From positions 32,326,393 to 32,390,392 of the forward strand of contig OZ022349.1 of NCBI GenBank assembly GCA_963989245.1: a stretch of 64,000 bases of DNA, given 5' to 3'. The stretch comes from Nansenia antarctica (Eukaryota; Chordata; Actinopteri; Argentiniformes; Microstomatidae). A model generated the notes under the pieces. That model searched no databases. It was not told the DNA's origin and saw only the letters and a program-made list of their open reading frames with translations. The position numbers were made by a program, and so were the translations under genes. This document shows positions 42,601-51,672 of the stretch, piece after piece (position 1 is the first letter of the stretch; every line of letters begins with the position of its first letter).

Positions 42601-43632
42601 GAAGACATCTTCGGCAGTATTGTGGCTTGCGAGCCTAAGATCCTTCACTATGGTCTCTTCTATACTTTCCAGAAGTTGAAACTTCTTAACTTCCGGAGAT
42701 CCGGAGGGATCGCCTTGTTCTTGTAGGCTTTCCCAATCCTTCCTCCAGCGGTAGTATTCCCGAATGCTACCTCTAAACGTCGGGAGACTTGTAGGCTTCA
42801 GCCTCACTTTTGGAATGCCTCTCGTAGCTGCATTTCCACCCCGCGCGCCTGCTTGAGTCTCCTCCAACGCTTTTTGCTGGGCTTTAACAAGCTCTGCCCG
42901 TGCTTCAGTCTCCGCCTGTTGAGCCAGGATAAGCTGGGCGCGTCTGGCGCGTTCTTCCTCATCAGCCCTCTGGCGCTCTCCTTCAGCTGTTGCGCGGCGG
43001 GCGCGGTCTTCTTCCTCAGTTGCCTTTCGAGCTTTTCCTATCTCGGCGTCTCTATCTCGTCTGAGCTTGTTCTTTGAGGACATCAAATGATGCAGCCGTC
43101 TCTCCACGTCTTCTATAGCAGCGACAGGGGCCCAGTCTCTCCAGACAGAGAGCTCTTTCTCTGCTCCTGTAGTAAGCTCCTCTAAATGGTGCACTTGTCT
43201 CTCATGGCAGTCATGGTCTAGCTGGCCCAATGGGACCTCTTCTGTCTCTTCTTTAGCTCGTTCAGCCTCCCTGATCGCGAACAACACTCTTCTTTCACCG
43301 TATCTTGACCACAGATGGAGTTTTACGAGATCGCCAACCTTCGACAATTTAGTCATGCAGTCTTTGCTCACCTTCTCGATGTCTCTCGTCTGTTGTTCCG
43401 ATAGTTTGGTGGGGTCCTCTTCCGCTTCTGCAAGCAGACCCTCTTCATAGCTACTATTGGCTTCCAGGAGCTTCTCAGCTTCATTAGAGAAAGCCTGCCA
43501 CTGGACCTTTAATTCGCTCTCGACCATGGAGGGTGTAACGCGGAGCATGAAGGCAGATTTTTGGTTAAAGTTGGATTTAGCTGAATTTCTCTCTTTTTTC
43601 AGTTGAGCTACGGACTGGTCCTCTTCAGCCAT
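39619..43632 (-). CDS. gag-pol: BEL/Pao gag-protease-RT polyprotein with two deletions
   Basis: The likely start is ATG at 43632 (MAEEDQ); the open frame extends nine codons further without an ATG. Numbers count from the 43659 end of that frame, ten residues above the start Met. A charged coiled coil (200-270) is followed by the DUF1759-type gag core (LPTFRGSIREYYRWRKDWE, 292-310; ESRFGNKNAI, 357-366). A Cys/His-rich knuckle region (498-570) and a protease segment ALIDLASDTNYITH (664-677, DUF1758 type) come next. RT: LGDITKIYNSMWL (1058-1070) and SYVDDILTSHDD (1136-1147). Normal RT text ends near KTLVLPNQLKQ (1199-1207). The frame then jumps to the end of the RNase H region, WIPGECNVADISTRG (1233-1247) and GPGFLEKPFEEWP (1262-1274). 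The integrase is absent. The last 27 codons are out of frame with the conserved pol C-terminus, which can be read in the next frame as HRDVRRMVVLLP. Confidence 0.88.
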   Translation of the reverse strand: MAEEDQSVAQLKKERNSAKSNFNQKSAFMLRVTPSMVESELKVQWQAFSNEAEKLLEANSSYEEGLLAEAEEDPTKLSEQQTRDIEKVSKDCMTKLSKVGDLVKLHLWSRYGERRVLFAIREAERAKEETEEVPLGQLDHDCHERQVHHLEELTTGAEKELSVWRDWAPVAAIEDVERRLHHLMSSKNKLRRDRDAEIGKARKATEEEDRARRATAEGERQRADEEERARRAQLILAQQAETEARAELVKAQQKALEETQAGARGGNAATRGIPKVRLKPTSLPTFRGSIREYYRWRKDWESLQEQGDPSGSPEVKKFQLLESIEETIVKDLRLASHNTAEDVFRVLESRFGNKNAITNLIVAELQKISPVKEHQFRKVIDLIRITEKALADLKDLDNEVAIKNPLVTGAIENKLPLTLKKEWLTFKIDPRNGFQPERYFDTFLDFLQKQESILEQLEQMEITEIPEKKTEKKFAFTRATERGSADDNCVLCEDKHRSRLFTCKKFRGLDLAARKAAVKKSRACRLCLSSHGADGECNLKFLCTKRGCKEGESSDHHYLLCPSRDSKRDGGEKRENPSSGGERARSLTVEQEEVLSQLAPEIERKVRRAFTNKTAVTSCTEAKSGKLLEENGVNECPVIMMLLKVTANDGQQIGALIDLASDTNYITHAAASRLGLKSEKITLVVQGVGGMTVTANTKRYLLKVRFRTPEGERAHQLVCYGLDEIAKVHHAIEPQQLKRFFPKVKTRELVRPKSIELLISQREGRLVPCPVKVVGDLVLWEGPLGKIVSGTHPNLFEDVETVTYESKTHFARSMRTAAAKYKEIVKCIGCCEETRESGLRQESDSRVRSSMATNKEVLEWWKWESIGAACEPKCGGCRCGTCQPGEKEMTLAEEKELERIKEGLSYVASDHHSDAPHWDASYPWTEDPSSLPNNRGAVMATFLRTEKRLLKQPEWRTAYGEQVHEMVRRGAAVRLTPEKIQEWKGPVWCESHLVAPNPHSVTTPVRLVWNSSQSYKGVSMNDLLLKGPDVLNPIRAVLLRFRTGEHAALGDITKIYNSMWLKNREIHLHRVLWRDDPEEDIGEYAITRENIGDRSAGCIAQLAMRETAGLPQFIEREEEHRVLEKDSYVDDILTSHDDLKMLDTITSGVEEILSAGGFFLKPWVRSGQGGRRKDDARTCGGERPGATSKTLVLPNQLKQEAGGGSSAKETWDPGKTGSSTEWSWIPGECNVADISTRGAVPEKLSEDSLWQNGPGFLEKPFEEWPVKSAAEVAADARESVNKLKRKAFSGALTRALPLQEEPKQEKRKALASCPGSSSTGMSGGWLFSSPLRNKGHW

Positions 43633-43796
43633 TTTCCTTCTCTTTTCACAGGCTATCAATGTTTAAATATTTATTCAAACTCTGCTGTTATTTTCTTTAA
43701 GATTAAAGTCCCTTCAAACTGCTCACTTAGTGTTTTTATTTTCGTTTTATTCAACTGTGACGTTTTACAGTCAAAACTGACATTTATTTAGTGCCA

Positions 43797-43930
43797 GAAT
43801 AAATGGGACTCTTATTTTGAAACTCCGGATCTTCGGTGTATTTTTACTTCCTGGTTACTTCAAGAATAAATGGGACTCTTATTTTGAAACTCCGGATCTT
43901 CTGTGTATATTTACTTCCTGGTTGCTGCGA
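43797..43930. repeat. 66-bp tandem duplication in the BEL leader
   Basis: AATAAATGGGACTCTTATTT and TGAAACTCCGGATCTTC occur twice, 68 bp apart, in the untranslated leader between the 5' LTR and gag. Confidence 0.88.
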
Positions 43931-44345
43931 CGCACTAGGGCAGGATATATCACTCCGCCGGTTAGCCACTTTAGCAGACACAGTCAGTCCCACTTTAATC
44001 TCTCTGGCTAGCAAGGCAAGTCTCTATACACATCCAGCTTGAATTAGTTCGCTGGTCAGTGCTGTTGCTTACCCGACCGCTTTCCTGGTCTTGCTGTCCT
44101 CTCTCGCTGTCTCGCGCTGCCGACACTGTCACTTTTCCAGTAGGCTCTGCACAGACACGCTTCACAGACAGCACACCTGGCTGGCTAGCTCCGGTTAATT
44201 GCAGCCACTTTTCCGAGTTCCCTCGACGCTTGTATTCGTCCCACGGAGAACTCCTCTCTGAATGTGGCTGTCAATTTACTTCTCCACCACCTCGGGAATC
44301 TTTTCAAAGATATTTCTTTGACGCCCGGGGCGTAGGTTTTACAAT

Positions 44346-44842
44346 TGTTCTGTCTACTGACGCCGACAGAAAGGCTGGACTGAGAGACACGGATACCATT
44401 CAACTCGTTTTTCTTATTCTTTATGAAAATTTAATAGATTGTAAAACCTGCGAATGCAGACAACAAAACATACATAAATACACAGCTCTGACACATTCAA
44501 AGACTAAAACAAAGCGTATAAATGTTATACAAAGCACGCATCAAACACACTAACCGTGGCATCCCTCACGTCCTGGCATCACACAATGAATCCCTACGCA
44601 CGGTCTCCCACTATTTAAGCACCTAATCACAGCCCCCAATATCCCTACGCACAACTGGTCTCTATACTCAAACAATTCCCACGCAGTTATGAGGCATAAC
44701 CCAAAATAATGTTACTAATAACTAATAATTAATAATAACTAATAATTATTCAAATAACATTTCAAATAAAATGTCACATTTGTCCCATTTTATAGGCTAA
44801 AATATGCACACTGAACACACCCCATCCTAACTGGACAGTACA
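44346..44842 (-). repeat. 5' LTR of the BEL/Pao element
   Basis: 497 bp. The primer-binding site should lie just below 44346; no convincing tRNA match was found there (ATTGTAAAACCTACGCCC on the minus strand). Confidence 0.9.
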
Positions 44843-44847
44843 GTGGG

Positions 44848-45139
44848 GGCCGTTTCCCCCCTAGCCTTCATCAAAATCATCTTCATCAATGTACAAGTCC
44901 ACACCCATTGCTCATGATTGGTCTAAACCTCACCTGAGGGCGGACCCCTTACCTGAAGGTACCTGATTGTAAAAATACTGAGATGAAATGAATGATCTGG
45001 ACTTTACGAGGAACTTTCACTGTTAAGACTTGTCTGACATGCTTGTAAACTTCCTCCTTCTGCAGAAGAATATTAAATATATTTTCTTATACATCTTGAA
45101 ACGAAACAGGCTGCCATTATTGAATAATTTACTCTAACA
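44848..45139. other. Stretch with no recognised feature
   Basis: Nothing recognised between the BEL/Pao TSD and the next microsatellite. Confidence 0.5.
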
Positions 45140-45180
45140 AGACACACACACACACACACGCACACACTCACACACTCACA
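45140..45180. repeat. (CA)n microsatellite
   Basis: CA repeats with CACT interruptions. Confidence 0.9.
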
Positions 45181-45216
45181 GTACCATCCAACATTACATT
45201 TTCCCATTTTTCCAAA

Positions 45217-45424
45217 GCTAGTTAGGAGAGATGGTTCAGAGTCACTTCTAAAGCTAGTTAGGAGAGATGGTTCAGAGTCACTTCTAAAGCTAGTAAGGAG
45301 AGATGGTTCAGAGTCACTTCTAAAGCTAGTTAGGAGAGATGGTTCAGAGTCACTTCTAAAGCTAGTTAGGAGAGATGGTTCAGAGTCACTTCTAAAGCTA
45401 GTTAGGAGAGATGGTTCAGAGTCA
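45217..45424. repeat. 36-bp minisatellite, six copies
   Basis: AAAGCTAGTTAGGAGAGATG and GTTCAGAGTCACTTCT; copies nearly identical (one TAGTAAGG variant). The period is a multiple of three and leaves a 157-codon spurious ORF on the minus strand. Confidence 0.95.
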
Positions 45425-45509
45425 GTGAAGATTATTGTCAAACTGAAAGAAGAAAGACGAACACAATCAGCAGTGCTGTTAGGTAGTGCTGATTCTCTAA
45501 AGGAACACT

Positions 45510-45667
45510 GTCTCTCTCTTTCTTTCAACCCCTCTCTCTCACACACACTTTCTCAGTCTTTCTGTTTCTCTCTCTCTCTTCCTCAGTCTCTCTCTCTCTC
45601 ACTTTCTCTGTTTCTCTCTCTTTCTTTCTAAATCTCTCTCTCTCTCATCCTCAGTCTCTCTCTCTTT
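45510..45667. repeat. (TC)n microsatellite, left part
   Basis: TC-rich tract with TCCTCAGTCTCTC units. The same unit resumes at 46146 on the other side of a LINE fragment, so the LINE appears inserted into one array. Confidence 0.9.
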
Positions 45668-46135
45668 TTATTTTTTATTTTATTTAACCTTTATTTAACC
45701 AGATAGGTCAGTTGAGAACCAATTCTCATTTACAACGACGATCTGGCCAATTGGCAGAACAGAGGCAAGTCTGTACACAGAACACAACACAGTATATACG
45801 ATACAAAACACGATATATACAATATAAAACATGAGTGCAATACACAAGTATCAAAAAGATCTATACATTACAGCAGGGGGAAGTTATCTTAAAAGCAAGT
45901 GCAGTGATCCGAGACAATATCTAAAAGTGAGTGTTTAAAAGTGGGTAATGCTATAAAAGTGGTGAGTTTTAGTGACAACTGCAACGCATTCCAGTCAGTG
46001 GGGGCAGCAAACTGAAAAGAATGACGGCCAAAGGAGGTGCGGACTTTGGGGGGGACCAGAGTGATATATTTGTTGGAGCGTGTGCTGCTGGATGAGAAGT
46101 TCAGTAGTAAGCAGAGGTAGGGGGGGATTTGCCGA
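45668..46135 (-). pseudogene. LINE 3' end with RT C-terminus, inserted in a (TC)n array
   Basis: On the minus strand: PPKVRTSFGRHSFQFAAPTDWNALQ and FKHSLLDIVSDHCTCF, stop at 45889. It ends in a TAAATAAAGGTTAAATAAAA-type tail at 45668-45700. The text matches the C-terminal tip of fish CR1/L2-like reverse transcriptases. It interrupts the flanking pyrimidine array. Confidence 0.75.
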
Positions 46136-46143
46136 TGATGGAT

Positions 46144-46185
46144 TTCTCTCTCTCTCTCTTCCTCAGTCTCTCTCTCTCTCTTCCT

Positions 46186-46219
<34 letters not shown>

Positions 46220-46432
46220 TTTTCTGTTTCTCTCTCACTCTCTTTCTCAGTCTCTCTCTCACTTTCTCAGTATTTCTCTCTCTCTTTCTTAGTCTCTCTT
46301 TCTTAGTCTCTCTTGCTCTCTCTCTCTTTCGTAGTCTCTCTTTCTCTCTCTTTCTCAGTCTCTCTCTTTTTCTCTCTCTCTCACTTTCTCAGTCTTTCTT
46401 TCTTTCTCTCTCTCTCTCACCCACTTCCTCAG

Positions 46433-46486
<54 letters not shown>

Positions 46487-46505
46487 ACCCACTTTCTCTC
46501 TCACA
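46144..46505. repeat. (TC)n microsatellite, right part
   Basis: TC and TTTCTCAGTCTC units. Leu/Ser-rich translations are artefacts. Confidence 0.94.
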
Positions 46506-46755
46506 TTGAAATTGGACCAGAGCAATCTTCTCCCCTTTGAGAAAGTACATTAAACAAAGCTCTAAAGCCGATATCGTTCATTAACAGATGAACAGTTAAA
46601 GTTGGGGGAAAGGAATTTCGAGGAACAATAATTCAATCTTCACTTAAAGTCCAGGGGTGACAGGAGGAGAAGGATCCTGCGTCTCTCTGCCAAATGGGCT
46701 GGCGTGCGGTCGCAGGTTGATGACGCGGTGTGCAGGACGTCCATCTAAGCCTCCG

Positions 46756-47403
46756 GTAATGACAGGTATTTGATAATGACAGGTATTTGGTAATGACAGG
46801 TATTTGATAATGACAGGTATTTGGTAATGACAGGTATGTGGTAATGACAGGTATTTGGTAATGACAGGTATGTGGTAATGACAGGTATTTGGTAATGACA
46901 GGTATTTGGTAATGACAGGTATTTGGTAATGACAGGTATTTGATAATGACAGGTATTTGGTAATGACAGGTATTTGGTAATGACAGGTATTTGATAATGA
47001 CAGGTATTTGGTAATGACAGGTATTTGATAATGACAGGTATTTGGTAATGACAGGTATGTGGTAATGACAGGTATTTGATAATGACAGGTATTTGGTAAT
47101 GACAGGTATTTGGTAATGACAGGTATTTGATAATGACAGGTATTTGGTAATGACAGGTATGTGGTAATGACAGGTATTTGGTAATGACAGGTATGTGGTA
47201 ATGACAGGTATTTGATAATGACAGGTATTTGGTAATGACAGGTATGTGGTAATGACAGGTATTTGGTAATGACAGGTATGTGGTAATGACAGGTATTTGG
47301 TAATGACAGGTATTTGGTTAATGACAGGTATTTGGTAATGGCAGGTATTTGGTAATGACAGGTGTTTGGTAATGACAGGTATTTGGTAATGGCAGGTATT
47401 TGG
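46756..47403. repeat. 17-bp minisatellite AATGACAGGTATTTGGT
   Basis: About 38 copies. The unit is polymorphic at two sites (TTTGGT, TTTGAT, TATGTGGT); the variant order is not random and gives short higher-order runs. Confidence 0.95.
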
Positions 47404-47851
47404 TCTACTTGTTTACTAGTCTATCCCATAAACTATCTGGTGAAGTCGCCTGGCCCAGGTGAGTGTGTCAGTTTGAGAGCATCATTTCACTCAATGACAA
47501 AGAGCTGCACTGGAGCTCTCTCCCCTTTCTCTAGTGTTTCTGTCTTAAAGGGTCCCCTTTCTCTAGTGTTATTATATTTTTGTTTTTATTTTCTGTTTTA
47601 TACACAAGACAGACAAACAAACAAACAAACTAACAAACAGCTAACCTCCAGGCATATATGTCTAGTATGATTTGGTTCAAAGCGATTCTCAGAATGCAGC
47701 ATTATCAGGTATTACAAGGGTACAAATAAAGAATCTAGTGTTTCATTGTTAAAGTGTCGTGTACAGTCATGAGGGGAATGTGACATTCAATACAGAAAAG
47801 GGAGATGGAAAGGGATATGTCTACACACATGGGTGTGTGCGCACACATACT

Positions 47852-47915
<64 letters not shown>

Positions 47916-48324
47916 TCAAAGGCTGAATCACATTAACGTACTGCACTACAAAATCTGCTCACACATTCTTTTAAGAGGTGTGTTTTGTATAACCGGAATG
48001 CTAAAAAGCCAAAATGCTGCTTCAACAGACATTAATTTCATTCATACATTAATTAATTCATACATTAATTAATTCATACATACTTCCATTTACACAACAT
48101 ATGCAAATATGTATTCATTAGAGGGAAGAAACGCATAGCTCCATCTTATTTGCATGTGTTTTACAATTCATGAGCCCTAATATACTAACATGCTTTCATA
48201 CATATTAAACCTGTGTTTATTTGGCTCATGGGTTTGAGGTTGAGTCCTAACACGTTTTCTGTGCCTTTGTTTTGCTATTTGATGACATAAAGACACACAG
48301 ACCACCCAGCCACCCGCCCACACA
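47404..48324. other. Gene-free stretch with a (CA)n tract
   Basis: Only an (ACAA)n run (47617-47640), a (CA)n microsatellite (47858-47911) and ATTAATTAATTCATAC repeats (48040-48085) are visible. Short ORFs lack domains. Confidence 0.6.
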
Positions 48325-48997
48325 AAGAGGCTCTGTGTCAGCTACAACTTGCTTTTAATACTGTACAACAAACTCTGTGTGACCTAAAACTTGTTTTGAA
48401 TGTTGACAAAACCAAACTTAGGATGTTTTCTAATGCTACATCCAAGCCTCTGAACCTCCCTTCCATCACCACTGTTCAGGGCTCCAAGATTGAGTCTGTC
48501 ACACAAGTACCTAGGATTTACCATTGACGATTCTCTCTCTTTTAAGCCTCACATTCAGCAACTAATTAAAAAGCTGAAGGTGAAATTGGGTTTTCACTTC
48601 AGGAATAAGGCTTGTTTTGCGTTCGAGGACAAAAAGAGACTTGTTGCTGCCACCTTTATGTCTGTGCTGGACTACGGCGATGTGTTATACATGAAGGCAT
48701 CCTGGCATTGCCTAGACTCGCTGGATACTGTTTACCATGGAGCACTGAGGTTCATCACTCACTTTAAAGCCCTGACTCACCATGGTACTTGTAGTTGCCT
48801 TGTCTGCCCACAGACTCAACCACTGGTACATCCAGCACTCCAGTTGAGGGGGGATGAGGGGGGATGGCATCCCCCCTGAAATAAAAAACGGTCAAAATCA
48901 TCCCCCTTCTAAAACTGCCACCCCCCCTTTCCATCCCTTATGTCATTTTATCAATGAACGTGGTATTACTGCTATTTCAACATTTAGTTTTGCACAT

Positions 48998-49611
48998 ATT
49001 GTCTACAGAGAGTCGTGAGAACAGCACAGAAGATCACCCTCCCCTCTCTGGAGGAGCTGTACAACACACGCTGTCTCAGGAAGGCCTCCAAGATCTCCAG
49101 GGACCCGACCCACCCTGGGTACGAACACTTTACCAGGCTGCCCTCGAAAAGGCGGTTCAGGACCTTGGCCGCAAGGACAAACAGACTGAAGAACAGCTTC
49201 TACCACAGGGCCGTCCAGGCCCTGAACACAGCAAAGACCTAGGTTCTGGGCCCTGGACAGTCTGGACGGATTGATGGCAGCTGCTGGACTGAAAAAATCA
49301 GGTGTAGTGCTGAGGCACAAACATGTACATTTCAAGCCTGCAAACTGCGACACTTTAAATAAATGTGAAATAACACTATTGTGCAATATGACAACCCTAG
49401 TCGTCTATCTGTACAGTATAGTACAGTGGATAGTGTACATAGTCTTTATTTATGTAAACCAGCTCCTTCCCTTCTTGTGATTTTTTTGTAAAGTTTTTTT
49501 TTTTTCTCTTTCCTAACACCAGGGGAGCCACCCCTCCTAAATTTCGTTGTTTGGTACCTGTACTGTAGCAATGACAATAAAGACCATTCATTCATTCATT
49601 CATTCATTCAT
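48998..49611 (+). pseudogene. LINE L-B, second copy (3' end only)
   Basis: Starts in codons for LQRVVRTAQKIT and reads through SLEELYNTRCLRKASK, DPTHPGYEHFTRLPSKRRFR, ALNTAKT to a stop at 49240-49242. It has a 3' UTR and an (ATTC)6 tail nearly identical to the copy at 18147-20110. A six-base loss removes GAP after the IT residues. Confidence 0.9.
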
Positions 49612-49862
49612 ATTGGGCCCTATTATGCACTTCATAAGTCTTAAGCAATAAGACGAGGCGGTAGATCTAAACTTAAGACGTGGAGGCGTGGTCAAGGCCA
49701 CTTTGCTATTATGCGTGCGGTAGTGGGCGCCTAAAACCCGGCGCTAAGCCCAGAAATTAGTCATGGGTGTGTTTTGGGCGTCTTCTCAATCAACCCAATC
49801 AGCGTGCCAGGTGCCATTCCCTTTAAGAACCGGCTGCGTTGAGTCTTTAGCGCTATGCTATT

Positions 49863-50057
49863 ATGGAAGTCCTAAGAAGGAGGTCAGCGCGCTTCTCTGC
49901 AGAAGAAAGTAACAAGCTCGTGCATGAGGTCAAGGCTCGTCAGTTCGCAATCTTTGGAACGGCGCGAAATCCTCCCCGAGCCGAGGTGGTGAAACAGGCG
50001 TGGGAAGAAGTAGCAGCGGCTGTGTTTGAAAACGTGCATGAAAAGTCTAGCGCCTAA
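49863..50057 (+). CDS. Myb/SANT-like DNA-binding protein of a Harbinger element (short)
   Basis: 64 codons from ATG, beginning MEVLRRRSARFSAEESNKLV. Trp and charged residues follow the first two helices of the Myb/SANT-like module that accompanies PIF/Harbinger transposases and binds their ends: FSAEES-x-LVHEV, QFAIFG, VKQAWEEVAAAVF. The frame stops after HEKSSA, before the third helix and the C-terminal part, so it is truncated and probably inactive. Confidence 0.6.
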   Translation: MEVLRRRSARFSAEESNKLVHEVKARQFAIFGTARNPPRAEVVKQAWEEVAAAVFENVHEKSSA

Positions 50058-50230
50058 GAACTTTTCAAACCACTTCTTAGTGCTAGGCGCAAAGTCAGAT
50101 CGCATAATAGCAGGGGCGCCTAACGCACTTCATTAACATATGAACACTCCCACAATGAGTAATATATGCACGGGAGTCTTACGTCTTATGTGTGGGCGCC
50201 TAGGGACACCTGCATAATAGCAGTAGAGCG

Positions 50231-50591
50231 TATGAATGAATGAATGAATGAATGAATGAATGAATGGTCTTTATTGTCATTGCTACAGTACAGGTACCAA
50301 ACAACGAAATTTAGGAGGGGTGGCTCCCCTGGTGTTAGGAAAGAAAAAAAAGAAAAAACACTTTAAAAAAAACACAAGAAGGGAAGGAGCTGGTTTACAT
50401 AAATAAAGGCTATGTACACTATCCACTATACTATACTGTACAGATAGATGACTAGGGTTGTCATATTGCACATAGTGTTATTGCACATTTATTTAAAGTG
50501 TCGCAGTTTGCAGGCTTGAAATGTACATATTTGTGCCTCAGCACTACACCTGATTTTTTTCAGTCCAGCAGCTGCCATCAATCCGTCCATA
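50231..50591 (-). pseudogene. LINE L-B, third copy (3' UTR, antisense)
   Basis: (TGAA)n then GGTCTTTATTGTCATTGC and the reverse complement of the L-B 3' UTR up to CCATCAATCCGTCCA. Inserted in the Harbinger element. No coding sequence. Confidence 0.88.
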
Positions 50592-50903
50592 ATAAGGGTG
50601 GCGGTAGGTCTTAACCTGGCGGTGCGTCTTAATTAAGACTTAAGACGGCAAGTTAAGAAGTGCATAATAGGGCCCATTGAGTTAAATACTGTGGGAAAGG
50701 GGGCACGCACACATGCAATGACATTTTTACCAAGTCACTGACACTGAAGTCACTGACGCTGTGGGGATGCTAAATTTGTCCACATATGAGAAAATCCACC
50801 ACTTCCCCTGATTTACTTTTACTTACAACTTGAGTACTGGGTACATCCTCATATACAAGGCTATTCTTGGGCTCCTACCAACTTATATACCAACCAGACT
50901 AAG

Positions 50904-51345
50904 GGTGTGTATTCACTAGAACATTTGCTTCACTTGAAACGGAGTTTAGGATAAAGTTCGCTTTGCTCTGCGTCGTTTGGAGCTGTGAGAACGCGCATTC
51001 GAAGTCGCTCCCGCAGCAAACACCCCTCGGATGCTCCGCTTGAAAAGGGTGGTTTAGCTTCAGTTAGAAACGACGCATCCATCACATTGCTTCACTTCGC
51101 TTTTGGTGAGAACGCTGTTCGAGGCAGTCCATAGGAAAACAACAGCGCACGCGTGTTGATCTGTATAAGAGCGGGAAAACTGGCAATTCTACATTTTTTC
51201 GGACCAATCAACTACCACGCCTGTTGCTTCGATTGCGTATGTTACTTCGTTTACATGAAGGGCTGTGAGAACACAAATCAGAGAAATAATCTATGCAACA
51301 ATGTTGCGAACTCATCCACTTGCTCCGGGTCCTGATTCGGACTTT
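50904..51345. mobile_element. MITE with imperfect inverted ends inside L-A
   Basis: The left end AGGGTGTGTATTCACTAGAA pairs imperfectly with the right end TTCACGTGAGAACATGACTT. GTGAGAACG motifs recur near 50985, 51105 and 51262. It interrupts L-A after PTYIPTRL. Confidence 0.5.
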
Positions 51346-51525
51346 CACGTGAGAACATGACTTTAGATTTAGTAATCTAAAAATGAATTAGACATCTATA
51401 CTTTCTTTGATTTATTTTTTTGTTTCTTTTTACTATTACTCGATCTTTTCAGTTTGTAAAGCATCTTTGAGTGTCTAGAAAAGCTCTATATAAGTCTAAT
51501 GTATTATTATTATTATTATCTGAGG
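51346..51525 (+). mobile_element. LINE 3' end fragment, second copy
   Basis: Matches 5465-5632: TTTTCAGTTTGTAAAGCATC, GAGTGTCTAGAAAAGCTCTA and (ATT)n. It separates the MITE from the next piece of L-A. Confidence 0.65.
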
Positions 51526-51672
51526 AACTACATCCTGCAAAGTGGAAAGGTGGGCAACTATGGACTTCGCTCACAGGATCTGTTCCTATTAACTGTCCCT
51601 GGAGTCCATACTGAACTGGGAAAAAGGGCTTTCAGATAAGCTGCTCCCTCCGCCTGGAATCAGCTGCTAAAC

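Larger units (their letters stand above)
39077..44842 (-). mobile_element. BEL/Pao retrotransposon, internally deleted
   Basis: Two LTRs (39077-39580 and 44346-44842), each TGTACTGTCC to CAGAACA on the minus strand. GTGGG is duplicated outside both (39072-39076 and 44843-44847), the usual 5-bp TSD. The single long ORF covers gag, protease and RT, but most of RNase H and the integrase are missing. At 5.77 kb it is shorter than a complete BEL element. The LTRs differ by a 7-bp (TAATTAA) copy-number change and a few substitutions, so insertion was recent. Confidence 0.92.
49615..50675. mobile_element. PIF/Harbinger-type element with a Myb-like ORF
   Basis: Inverted ends GGGCCCTATTATGCACTTC and AAGTGCATAATAGGGCCC, with ATT repeated on both sides (49612-49614 and 50676-50678), a 3-bp TSD. 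Subterminal motifs TGCTATTAT / ATAATAGCA and GGGCGCCTA recur in both halves. The only ORF encodes a Myb/SANT-like domain. The DDE transposase gene is absent. A minus-strand L-B fragment is inserted near its right end. Confidence 0.75.
48833..50839. mobile_element. hAT element with 8-bp TSD, host of further insertions
   Basis: GGTACATC is duplicated at 48825-48832 and 50840-50847 within L-A codons. Terminal inverted repeat CAG(C/T)ACTC(C/A)AGTTG. The left interior has GAGGGGGGATGAGGGGGGAT. No transposase. It contains an L-B LINE copy and a Harbinger element. Confidence 0.87.
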
